Source: Anticarsia gemmatalis | Lineage: Eukaryota > Arthropoda > Insecta > Lepidoptera > Erebidae | Direction of reading: 5' to 3' | NCBI RefSeq assembly: GCF_050436995.1 | Contig: NC_134758.1 | Span: forward strand, 5,642,001 to 5,706,000 | Length of the DNA stretch: 64,000 bases | Shown here: positions 47,398 to 58,600 of the stretch, one piece after another | Position numbering within the stretch: position 1 is the first letter of the stretch | How the letters are laid out: each line of letters starts with the position of its first letter | Notes under the pieces: model-generated | Databases searched by the model: none | Seen by the model: the letters and a program-made list of their open reading frames with translations, nothing else | What the model was told of the DNA's origin: nothing | Program-made: the position numbers and the translations under genes

Positions 47398-48960
47398 CAC
47401 TCAGCGGCAGAAAAAGTGGCCCAAGCGCTTATCGTGAATTTGTAAACAAATTAAGTAATATATGAAAGATATATTGTTGTAAGTAGTTGCGAAGTGATCT
47501 GTTTAGTGTTATGAAGTGTTTAATTTCAGATTAATTTAAGTGACGGATGACTTTTTCTAACAATGTGTGTTAGAACTGAATTCAGTGTTGATTCGAGAGG
47601 TCAGTTGAATTCTGTATTTTGAAATATTGCTGCACGGAAACGATTTACGATTTTTATTGATTATTGGTCTATTTAGATTTTAGAAAAGATTTGAAGATGC
47701 CACTTACTGCTGAACAAGTGGCTTAGGTGGTCTTGTTGTCCGATCAGGGCCATTACCATTGAGAGGTGGCTGCATTTTTCAATGTATCGCGTACCACTTT
47801 AAGGTCTGCGATTAGGAGGTATCGTGAGACTGGTCTCTACACGCGGCGACCAGGAATTGGACGAACACGATGTACATCCGCAAGGGATGACCCATTTGTT
47901 AACCTCGAGGTGCTGAGAAACCGCTTTCTGACAGCGTTTGAGATTCATTAGAGGCTTCAAGCGGCACGCGGAGTCATTCTTAGTGAACGGAACATGAGGC
48001 GAAGGATAAAAGAACGTAATTTACGGGCAGGAAGACCAACCCGAGTACCAGAACTCGAGAGACACCATCGAGTTGCGCGATTACGATTTGCTCGTAAACA
48101 TGTGAATTGGCTATCGACCAATGGAGCAAGTTCTTGTTAACCGATGAGTGCTGAGTAGCATTAAGAGCACCAAATGGTTGTGAGAGAGTGTAAAGACGCC
48201 ATTAAGGACGGTTTTTTCCCAACACAACACGTCAGACGGTCAGTTACAAAAGTAGGTCTGTTATGGTATGGAGAGGTGTATGTTTGGAGGCACGTACGGA
48301 GCTTGTCATCGTAGATCAGCGCCTAACAGCAGCCGGGTACATTGAAGAAATCTTCCAAGACCATGTTGTACCACTTATGGATTTCATTGGTCGGGAGGAT
48401 TAACTCTAATGCAGTTTAATGCGCGCGCTTATAGCGCCCGCGTTGTGGAATCGCACCTTGCTGATATCGGGATTCAAAAACTGGCTTAGCTTGCTCGCAG
48501 TCCAGACATCAACCCCATAGAACATGTCTGGCACATGCTAAAAAACAGTGTATGTGCACTGCCCAACCCACCAGAATCACTTGGTGAGCTAAGAACCGCT
48601 CTAGTCAGAGTGTGGGATAAAATTCTTCAAGAAGTAATTAAAACATCCTCCAAAGCATGCCAGAATGCATGCAGGTCACCATAAATGCTAGAGGAGTTAA
48701 CACGCGGTATAAACTAGATTTTTTCTTTGCTGCAGAATTAGTTTTTTGCAAAAACTTTCAATAAGCGATTTCGACAAAAGCTGTATTTTTTAATTTTTCC
48801 CATTTTTGATTAAAAATTACGACTATTTAGTGTAAACTGTAACTAAACTTGTGTATAAACTGTTTAACTAATAGTTATAGCCAAAATAATAACCATATAT
48901 TGATATTTTAAAAAGTTTTATCGTAGTTTTGCTTTGGGCCACTTTTTCTGCCGCTGAGTG
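47398..48960 (+). mobile_element. Tc1-like transposon, complete but inactive
   Basis: A 1,563-bp element with 27-bp perfect terminal inverted repeats starting CACTCAGCGGCAGAAAAAGT and continuing GGCCCAA. It is flanked by TA at 47396-47397 and 48961-48962, the standard Tc1/mariner target duplication. It encloses one transposase pseudogene. Both ends being perfect indicates that the coding region has decayed faster by frameshifts and stops, or that the ends were conserved by cross-mobilisation. Length and layout match autonomous Tc1-family elements. Confidence 0.93.
47697..48684 (+). pseudogene. Tc1-family transposase pseudogene
   Basis: The start ATG at 47697 opens MPLTAEQVA, and the end TAA is at 48682-48684, about 329 codons, near the usual Tc1 length. 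The N-terminal HTH segment includes VAAFFNVSRTTLRSAIRRYR (about 47766-47825). A GRP-like motif follows (RAGRPTR, about 48026). The first catalytic Asp is present in LLTDEC (near 48140). The second catalytic position reads QFNA instead of the usual QDNA (near 48410), so Asp is lost. The third acidic residue is present in DINPIEH (near 48520), with 34 residues between the second and third positions, giving DD34E spacing. About eight in-frame stops and at least two frame changes break it. A transposase of this type cuts and pastes DNA in the nucleus at TA; this copy cannot. Confidence 0.92.
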
Positions 48961-50640
48961 TATAATGTCCACAATAATGTTTATTTCCATGATGATTTGG
49001 AACCTATCTGTTTAACAATTCAACAAACGTGTTCGCATATCCAAGTGCGTACACAGACACAATTATTTTCATACACATGTCCTTTTAAACTCCAGTAATT
49101 GATACATAAACAGAATCATTATTTCGTAGTAAATAGTTGTAATTCTGAGTATTTCTTGATTAGCGACAATTTAAGTAGAGAACCGCGTTCTATGATATTT
49201 TGGTGTGAGGAATATCAAACACGTTTGTTTTTTCTTTGTAATTGAGTAAGTTATTAAGTCTATCTTTATAAAAATAGTATGTAGCACTTAATATTCGCGT
49301 CAGCAAGACGGCACGTAGTCGTGCGTCATAGGCTTTGAACAAAAAGCTGTAAAGATTCGGATGTGCTACATTGATTAGAGTGCGTAGTTCATCAAACACT
49401 CTCCTAAATTCTGATGACTTGTACCGATTTTTTTGCACACAATTTACGCTATTGAAATAGTATATTATAACGTGCTTTAGTACCTAATACTGATCATTTC
49501 TTTCATACCTTATTTAGCCATTGCAGTTTATTCAACATTCTTGCTATTATAACGACAACGCTTTAACTTAACTTTTCAAGCTATCCAAGAAAGCATTATT
49601 TTGTGTTTTAATTAAACTGAAAGAACAGTATTCAATCATCAGTCAAAGTATCAACATTCACAAAACACAAATAAGTTATTACAAATATCTTTTTTTTTTC
49701 AATTTGAACGAAATTACCTACTATGTATTTATGCTGTAAGACTCCACTCGCTATACACGAAATTAGTAAAAATAAAGTACCTATCTGAGTACAAAATATT
49801 CGTATTCCGTTCGTACCTCTTCACCATCAACATTATTCATGCGGCTCGCTATTTGTATTAGTTACAAATGAACGGTTACCGAAATAATTTAAATGCTAAT
49901 TCAATAATTAAGTCGAGCCGGTCGTAACTGAGCGTGCTCGAAAACGGCTATTGATTTGACAATGCGTACCAACTATACCATAGTGGTACATTTGCATATT
50001 ATGTATGTACCTATTCATTGTTGCTTGATAGCTTGTTATGTGGCAATTTTACCTCTGTTTTGCCTACACCTATATACTAAATCACTCTCTCCCTTTCTCT
50101 TTCTATTTTTTGGCTCTAGGTATTTCGTAATATGGAGTATATAAAAGGAAAAGGCGTAATTTTACGTATTGTAGATAATAATATGTGGCAAAGATAAATT
50201 AGAATTAGTTTCCTTAGTATTTATTGTTTGTTACGGATCTATCTAGTGCGACATATTTTTGCAATTTAACACAAAAGAAAGGATTTTCAGAAACAGATTT
50301 TTACTTTACTTCACTTGCGAAGTAGCTGCTTTTCCTGATGACCAATAATAACCATATTATAGAAATCGTAATTCTCATAGTAAAATTTGAAAAGAATAAC
50401 TCAACTGAAGAGGAAAAACAAAACAAAACACAATTTTTCCCAAAAACATACACAAGATTAATAATTGCATATTTTTAAAATCTGTAAAACCAGCTACTTT
50501 GTCTGCCACCTCAATCACACAGTACAAGCAAACATTGCAATAAATAACCCTAAAATTAGCAGCCAACCCACTGAAGCGTTCTCATCTTATTAACAAATAA
50601 CCCTTCACATGCTCATCTCTAAAACAACAATGTCCGAAGT
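48961..50640. other. AT-rich non-coding DNA with one possible transposase fragment
   Basis: Apart from the minus-strand frame at 49190-49438 nothing is recognised. Confidence 0.45.
49190..49438 (-). pseudogene. Possible transposase C-terminal fragment (MULE-like?)
   Basis: An 82-codon open frame that continues upstream to a TAG without an ATG (it opens at GTG). The string INVAHPNLYSFL, preceded by FRRVFDELRT and followed by basic residues, recalls the HPN-containing C-terminal part of Mutator-like (MULE/FLYWCH-associated) transposases. No DDE motif, zinc finger or terminal repeat is seen nearby, so this may equally be a chance frame. It ends in a TAG stop. Confidence 0.22.
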
Positions 50641-50830
50641 CATCAGGTTGTTAGCGTAAATAAATTAAGGCTGAACGCGGACGGAGTCGCGGGAGCGAAT
50701 TAGTCGGCTCTTTGTGCAATCAAGCGAGCCCTTCGCGCCCTAATGAATATGAATACGGGTGAATACGCTACGAATGGTGGAGCCCACCGACGCAACTCAT
50801 TACACTGGTTGAATATCACACCAAAGCGTA
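50641..50830. other. CpG-rich block with possible Helitron-like tail
   Basis: GCGGACGGAGTCGCGGG followed by AGCGAATTAGT (50678-50705) resembles the terminal string GCGGACGAAGTCGCGGGC...CTAGT of common lepidopteran Helitron-like repeats, although the terminal CTAGT is TTAGT here. The neighbouring sequence (CGAGCCCTTCGCGCCCTAAT) is also CpG-rich, so the block could be a regulatory island. Confidence 0.25.
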
Positions 50831-53800
50831 AGAAGCAAGTTAAATAACTAAACTGAACATTTAAATCAAAGCTTATTGGCACAACTAGATAAAACTTGAA
50901 ACGCTTTGAAACCATTAACCATATTTTCAGAAGGTAGGTCGTTGATACACATTAAGATTCTGCGAGGCAGAGGTTGGCTCAAGCACGAGCAATCTACATA
51001 GACTTAAATAAACAAGTGATAATTTCAAAATAAAATAGATTGAAGATATTATGGGACTAGGTTTTGATTGGTCGGATAGGTATAACTTTAAGCAATTTAC
51101 GAAAGACTAATCAATATACCTCTTCCTATAACAAACCAATAAAATATATTACCAATTCCATAACATTTTATTACGAATATTTATAATTTTTTATTACGAA
51201 TTAATTTTCCTTTCATTCTAAATCGTTATAAATTGCATATCGTCTCACTTCGGTGTAACACACAGTCATCTTACAGTTATGAATACGCAAATTCAACTTC
51301 TGTTTCACAGTGGTACGGCACGGTGTCTGTTCATTTAAAGTGGCGATCTGAACAAATTCGTTACACTCCTATAACCACTTATTTACTTATTTAGAGATCT
51401 TTGAAGGGTGTGCTATGTTTACAAATACTGCATAAGCTTATATTTTGTAAGATATTCTGGGAAAATTGTGATAAGAAGAAGCTCTATAGATATTTTTAAG
51501 ATTCTTGCATATTCTGCAAAGTTCATTGTATAAACCCGGGATTAGTATTACTTTACAACTACCTTACTATTGGTCATTGCGTTTGATTGGCAGGTATCTA
51601 AGGTTGCGACGATACCAGTACCAAACAAAATACTTCCTTTATGTCCAGATTAAACTATTGGAGCTAAACAAACCCTCCAGACATTTCTCATAAAAATTAC
51701 CGCTTCACGACAATAAAAGTCATTAAAAACATTCGTGTTAACATTAAAAATAACAATAAACACTATAATGATATGGAAATGTGGATAAAACGAGAGGGCA
51801 GTGCGTGCTACACATTATCTCATTCATTACTGAGAAAACACGATGTTCAACGTATTGTACCGACAAACGTCAAAAAATGGCGGAGCGGAGTTCCCATGAA
51901 GTCTATGATGATATTCTTGATAGCAACGTCGTAACAATTAAACGGACTCTCAGGGCTGGCTCTTTTGTTAACGCGTTTTTGGTTGAAGAAACGTTTCCTT
52001 GGATTTTTCGTTTAGTCGTGTTAACGAAGATCTTGAAGCCAACCCATTGGTGATGTTTAAAAAACTTAGGCACACACAGTGTTGAATGCAGAAGTTTACA
52101 TTTATTTGATTGATTGTTATTTACTTTAATGTATTGTACTGTTCATCAAGGCATTAATTTATGACCGACTTTGTTCAATGTATTAGAATATTAGCATATA
52201 ATTAAATAAAGCAGGTACGCAATATTTTTACTCAGAGAGCTTTAAAAATTTAAACATTTGATTATAAATGTTGCGATTCATATCAATTATATTATCGAAG
52301 AATTCTGGTAAATTGTTCTTTTTCCCACACACCCAACCCTAAACCTAGCTAAGTCATAGAACAAAAAAGTCAGTAGAACCGGTAGCGGGCGTGCCACTAA
52401 TACTAAAGAGGTCGTTCAAGCCTCGGTAACTTAAACTTAAACAAAGGTTTACACGTTTCTTGTAAAATTAAGCCGATGTTTATCATCATAGTAATAAGTT
52501 CGTGCTATGACAAGCACGTGCACTAGTTTTAACGAAGGTAGGTACATATTTCGGGAAAGGATGAGCATTGATAATGATCTTTGTGAGGTGATACTTGTAC
52601 CTTTGTTTTGTAACTGTTTGTTGTTTGTTTAAAGAGGTATGATGACACCTGTGAACTAAATGGAAGTTCAAAATTATAAACAAATGGCAACGGTTTCTGT
52701 ATTTTCTTATGGTGGTAAAACTGAACAGCAAAGACAGTATTAGTACTTCAGGTACTGATATTTTATGTGTAAGTCCTGAGTCTTTGAGTTTAGAAGCGAA
52801 TTTGAAATCTGTATTGAATACACAAGGTTAGTGGCATCATACGAATGCACGTCCGTTATTGTTAGTTTTTTTTTTTAATTTGATGCGTAAAAAATCTGTG
52901 AAATACCTGGCCATCTCTTCCTCTACACATTATATCAGCTATTATATTATTATTTCGGTTTCTTGACCTTAATATTTAAAAACAAAGAAAATAATAACTG
53001 CAAAACGCCATGCGTTAAACATTGTTACATTTACTTGGTAATTCAAGTCATTTCCTTTTCCTTCAAAAGGACGGCACTTAATTTTTGAGTGTAATTCATA
53101 ACAGCTGGTGAACGACACTGAACTTTTCCTGTCGAGCTGTAGACCATCGTAATGTGTCCTGTGAGGATATTGATTCTGATGAATTGTTAAACCCAAGGTC
53201 GCCGTTTAAATTCGACAAAACTTGAGTATTAATATAGGGTACAAATTATACTAAATTGAGAGTAAAGGCGAATGGTAGATGTAACTAAGATTGACTAATA
53301 AATGTCATGTGTACCAAAAATATTGGAAGAAATGATGAGTAGAAATGATCCCATACTCTATGTCATTATAATATGAATAGCAATAAGTGTACCTTATAGG
53401 AAATATTGTAACGCCTTTCGATTTTTAATAAAATAGCAGAGCAGTATGATTTATTATTTTTAATTAAAGCTAAGTCTAAATGAAAGAAAGATATTTCTTC
53501 TATTTTTTCAATCGTATTACAAAACAGAAGAGTACCAATTTGAAACTCTCGCGACTTGTTAATATAATATTCGTATCAACGTCACGGGCTGACGATGCAA
53601 TTCGATCGAAACGTCGTGTAAACAAGTAAGGTACCATAACCTTTACTTTTAATAGGTTTTAAGACCTATTACATAATAATATTAAGAAAATATCAGTCTA
53701 GAATCACGCACTTACATCGCAATTGCCTTTGTCAAATAATGCATATCAACTTTTATGACTGCAGCTGCAAAAAATACTAGTTATATAAACTTTATTATGA

Positions 53801-54899
53801 AGATGTTCGTTGCACTGTTTATCTTAATTGCTGTGTGTGGGCCGCGAAGGCACATCCACTGTTTCTCAGTAGTGACGTGATCTTGTCTATCTACCCACCT
53901 TTGAGACTTTTCTTATGTTTTTTGTCTAGTTTTTTGAATAGGTCACACTTCCTGTATGTTTCCCATTTTATTTTTGAGTGGGTGTATAAAGATTGTAGTT
54001 GAAATAGAATTGTTTTATAGTAGTTGTACTTATTATATGTAGTGTATTTACATTTCTTGCGATCAATAAAAAAACTCAACTCTCCTTCTAGTAATTCTCC
54101 AAATTATTGTAGTAATATATAATTAGTAGTAGTGTAATAGGTACAAATTATGTAAAATGTTGCGACTTTTTTTCGCTTTCGACGTATCACGTCTGAAAAT
54201 CATTGGTTCTCTCAAACACCTAACTAAGTCAATAGACGATATAAACTATTAAAAAGATTGATAACTCATCGATAAATTTATACATTTTATTAAACTACAA
54301 CCAATTGTAACACGTGCCCATAATCTTCATATTATAGCGTAGAAACTCTTTTCAAAGTAAAAATAGTATTAAGGATCAGTCAAAACAGATTCCAATATGA
54401 TCGTAATGGACTCACTGAGATCGTGCAAAGTGTACGAGTTATCAGATTTAGCCTAAATACAAACCTAAGGAATTTGTCTCGGAATATGGAAGTTATTTTA
54501 TAGTACATGTTAACTACTATTATTGAAATATTCAAATAATTTGTCCTGTGGGATTATTTGCCTGTTTTTATGTTGATTGGGTTATTAAAGACATTCCATG
54601 AAAAGTTACTTGTCTTTTTTAGGTTATTGGCAATATTGCCGTAGACAACAATATACAATTTAAAAACCAACTAGTCTTTAAGTTAATTAGTTTAACAATG
54701 AACAGCTTAGCCTAGCCTCGCTTTTGCTGAGTGAGGATTTCGAATGACTTTAATAGTCTTAGAAGTATCTGTTACACACAAACGCGTTATTAGCGAAAAA
54801 TTCAACGGAAAATTTTTTTGACTTCTGAATTCTAGGAGCTTTATAGAATTCAGATGCAAATATTGTAGTCCTCTATTAAAATTAGACCCTTCAATAATC
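50831..54899. other. Long AT-rich non-coding stretch
   Basis: About 4 kb with no recognised gene, RNA or repeat. A more complex patch at 51780-52050 carries a 90-codon plus frame with no known domain. Another G/C-richer patch is at 52370-52430. Confidence 0.5.
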
Positions 54900-55140
54900 T
54901 CCAAACGATCTAATTCAAACCTTTCACCTTAACCCTCAAAAGCCGACTGCGGTCTATTCGATACGTATACAGTGAAACTTATTATTCGAATTGCAAATTC
55001 TTTTCCTATATGATGTCGGGTGAGACACGATAGCCGACGGGACCCGAATGTTTTTAAGAATATTGCAAATGTCTCGCGAACCGCTGACTGGGAACGATCG
55101 ATGTTAAAGGATTGCCTACGCTTTTAGACCGTGATGGGTG
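54900..55140. promoter_or_regulatory. Candidate cis-regulatory island
   Basis: Complex block with GATAGCCGACGGGACCCGAA and GGGAACGATCGATGTTAAAG. No open frame. Possible conserved non-coding DNA. Confidence 0.25.
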
Positions 55141-55419
55141 TGGTGGATTCAATCTTCAATTTATTTGTTCTGCTATAATGTATTGTAAAGGGCAAGTGTC
55201 AACTGGCTTTTGATAGAAACTATAGGGTTTATAAATAGAAATGAGATTTAAGCACAGTGTGAAAAATTGTGATCTGAAAGATACTATTTTAAGTTTGTTT
55301 TTAATTGCCTCTTCTGTTTTTATCATGGTATTAAAAGATAGAATCAAGCTCATTAATCAATTTTAATTAAAGTACTTTACATTATCCAAACACAATTTAA
55401 CTTTCATTATTCATGAACA
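55141..55419. other. AT-rich non-coding DNA
   Basis: Nothing recognised. Confidence 0.5.
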
Positions 55420-55870
55420 ATAAGAACGGGCAAATCACAATAAAATTAACCCCGCCAGGGATCAAAGAACAAAACTTTCCGTAACGAAACGGCCGCTGTC
55501 CCGAATTCTATCACAATCGTAATTAATACGACTGGAGCCGGAAATATCTCTCCATCAAACTCGAAGGATCGACAAAGGCAATCAGACAGTACAGTCTGTT
55601 GAAATTAAACTGCGCAAATTCTAACCCCGCTCCTGCATACCGGGGATACTTGGTACAAGTGGCAAAATTACGCCCAACCCTTGCCTTTTAACCCTTCTTG
55701 TCATTTGCGAAGAACAAATTAATCATCATCATTTACATGCAGCACCAGTAGCCAGATTTGTTTCTGCGATTATGTCACCCTCACTTGTTAGTACAAGGGG
55801 CGGGTTGGGACAGATTTTAGAGGACGTGTTTTAGTGTTTTACGAGCCTTAATCATTGCTCGGTATTAAGT
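55420..55870. promoter_or_regulatory. Candidate cis-regulatory island
   Basis: Complex 450-bp block with a TCF-like GGGATCAAAG near 55459, CGTAATTAATACGACTGG, GGAGCCGGAAATATCTC and AAGGGGCGGGTTGGGAC. No coding frame. By composition it is one of the better enhancer candidates. Confidence 0.3.
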
Positions 55871-56269
55871 TCTTAGGGTGAAGGAATTAATACGGTTGTT
55901 GTGTGATTAATTTTAAGCTGAGGACAAGAGTTGTTTTAACTGGAATAGCTGCAATTGATTAATTATGTCATAGTTTAGTGTTAATATTCTCGCTGTCATG
56001 ACATTACTAAGGCATTTTTCTTCCAAATTGTCGATATAAAAAAAATGTGTTTATCACTGATAGTATAAGATCAACAAATTAATGTTTTACGTAATAAATA
56101 AATTATTATAGGTCAAGAACTAAGTAGAGAGCTTTGTATGTGAGAGTCGTGGCAGGTAGTTAGTTTACAAAAATCAGAATTTAGAACATCAGTATCATTT
56201 GCCTAATAATAGTAATTGACATAAAAACCCTGCCACTTAAACTCTACAGTAAAATCCTCGTCTCATAAT
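55871..56269. other. AT-rich non-coding DNA
   Basis: Nothing recognised. Confidence 0.5.
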
Positions 56270-57400
56270 CCAGATATTAAATGATAATAAATTGAAACAT
56301 GTCTCCACACCGTTCTGTGCTAACATTCGTGTCAAACATGTCCAAAGGTCGTTGGCGAGTGGGCAGCGTCAATTATTACGTTCATTTGGATTTAGCACAG
56401 CGGGTGATTTGGACCCGCGCCGCCAGTGAAGGGTTGAAGGGGACCGTGACGAATGTCCTCACTCAGGATATTTGTTAGCATTTTAATGAATTTGTTTTAA
56501 ATGCCATTAGTTTGCATTGTTTGGGAAAAAGTGGATGAGTTTGTATTCCGAAAAAATAACTTTATAGATGGTGAAGATATACCATTTTTTTTAAATTGTA
56601 TTGCCACTGTATTTGTCTTAAAATATTATGATAAATATCCGCCTGAAGTCACCCTAAGATTCAAAGATTTAAGTTTTAATCCGCGACCAGCTTAAGGCGG
56701 AAGTGACGAAGTTTTCTTTATAGCTAAAGTTTTCACCGGTTCATTAGTTCTTACCCTCTCGTGCTACGAAAGGCACTCGAACATCACGATGTTTGCGCTC
56801 CTCCTAATATCGATGGATTAACGACACCCTATAAAATTAAAAACGAAATGAAACTCGACGACAGCCCGTCGGAGATTTTCAAAACGATCTCGAATTTAAC
56901 AGTGTTTGTTAATATAAAATTTATTACCGAAAGCAAAAATTATACGTTCCTATTGTTCCGCACTAAAGACATCTGACCCGAACAATGCCTTCATAATTTA
57001 CTTTTCGATGCATCCCTGTTCTATACGGCAGATAAAGTCGTGATAACAAATGGTAACTAAAATAATAAAATAAAGCCGCGGCTGTGTGCACCAAGCGACA
57101 TATTTCATTAATAAAGGCAAAACAAACAACAAGACATCATACGGACTCACTTCTCGTAGTGTCCATACGTTACTGAGATAAAACAAAAGATTCGAAACCC
57201 GTTGAATTTATGCGTTATCGAACTCTGTTTGATGCTGGGCTCGGAACAATGGGCGATCGTGGCGCCCCATGCGGCGAGGGGTGGCACCGCACGACACTGG
57301 CCACACTGCCACCTAGCGGCATCTATTATTGAGTAGTAAGAACTATCGCCTATTGTTGAGCAACATAAGCACGGGGTGAGAAAGGTTACGCGCAAATAAA
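56270..57400. promoter_or_regulatory. Extended island cluster
   Basis: Over a kilobase of complex sequence. At 56340-56450 it has CCAAAGGTCGTTGG (nuclear-receptor half-site AAGGTCG) and GGACCCGCGCCGCCAGTG. At 56755-56975 there is a 71-codon plus frame without known domain. At 57210-57330 it has CATGCGGCGAGGGGTGGCAC and the CTCF-like GCCACCTAGCGGC (57308-57320), followed by ATCTATTATTG. Possibly several adjoining enhancers or an insulator. No exon is supported. Confidence 0.3.
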
Positions 57401-58600
57401 TGGAGGTATTTTATCGCTTTCTTTAGATGACATAAAGATTTAGACGGATAAGTACAAGTACTCTTTATCTCAGGTCACATAATCTGCACAATTTATGCTT
57501 CTTTTACCGACATTCTGAATGTGCAGTAAAATATGACACAGTATGCAAAAGTTTAATTTGGTACAAAAAGTTAAACAAGAGAATACTTTGAATGAAAATA
57601 GCGAAGAATTTTGCCAAAAATATTCATAAGCTGTCATCAAGCGACTGGACCTACGCCAGATGCGGCAAACCGACGACAAAATATTTCGCTGCAAAATACT
57701 TACTCAAGCAAATCACCCCTCCGCTCTTTAAAATCACTCCACAGAAATTGAGCGGCAATTCATGAAAACTTAATTTATGATTGACGTTCTTCGTGTCCAA
57801 AATATGAAAACGAAGCTATTGTTCGAATACGAATTTAATAGAAAAGCTATAATTTTATTCGATATCTCCGCTTAAGCCATAATTTCTTTAATCTATTTGA
57901 ATTTGCATTTTTAACGTAATACGAAATTTTAATTTTATTGACATCCAATTACAATAAAATGGGCATCAATTCTCCTTTATTACATTATAAGAAATAGTGC
58001 TCACTTCCGCATATTTCCCTAAACGCGCCATTACTTTAAGTCACTGGCTGGTTGTGCGGTTATTTATGCCTCGCATTAAAAACAAAATGATATGCCTTCG
58101 CCGCTGAAAATCTAAAAAGAATAAGCAATAAAACGATAAAACCCAAATCTGATACATACTAGGGCCCAGTCTCCCGCAGGGCGTGGGACAGAGACAGAGC
58201 TATACATCGGCGAAATGAATTCGATGCTACTGTTTCATCTCTCACCTCTATCGGTTGGCGATCTCTGAACCGACCTAACTCATATACACAATCAAGACAA
58301 ATTTCAACCTTAATGTAACTGTATAGAGCGCCACTATCGAATGCGGATTACAACAAATGGATTTGAGATTAATATAGTACGAGTGCCACCCCGTCTCATA
58401 CCACCCCATTCGGCGTTCAGCATTCAAATAGGAATCGAATGGATGACCAAAACATAATATCGTTGGAAGATTCAACCGCCATAAATCAAATGAGAAATAA
58501 TCTGTTTCGGAACGAGATAGTCGCCGATGGCGTGCCACCATAAAAACGCAAAACGTTTTGTCTGATTGAAATCGTTACGTTACGGGCGGCTTTTTTCGTG
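57401..58600. promoter_or_regulatory. Second part of island cluster
   Basis: Alternates AT-rich stretches with complex blocks at 57630-57730, 58010-58110 and 58160-58600. The last holds GGGCGTGGGACAGAGACAGA, AGAGCGCCACTATCG (another CTCF-like core near 58326) and GTCGCCGATGGCGTGCCACC. The minus frame at 58275-58541 has no known domain. Confidence 0.25.

Noticed and set aside
51781..52053. 90-codon plus-strand frame
   Set aside because: Low-complexity-free but matches nothing known and lacks flanking gene signals; may be part of a complex non-coding block.
56501..56976. Two plus-strand frames (64 and 71 codons) as exons
   Set aside because: Not recognisable, different frames, no convincing splice sites linking them.
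7727..57910. Enrichment of POU octamers (ATGCAAAT, both strands)
   Set aside because: About nine copies were noticed versus a rough expectation of four to five for this AT content; too weak to claim enrichment. Only those inside complex islands are mentioned.
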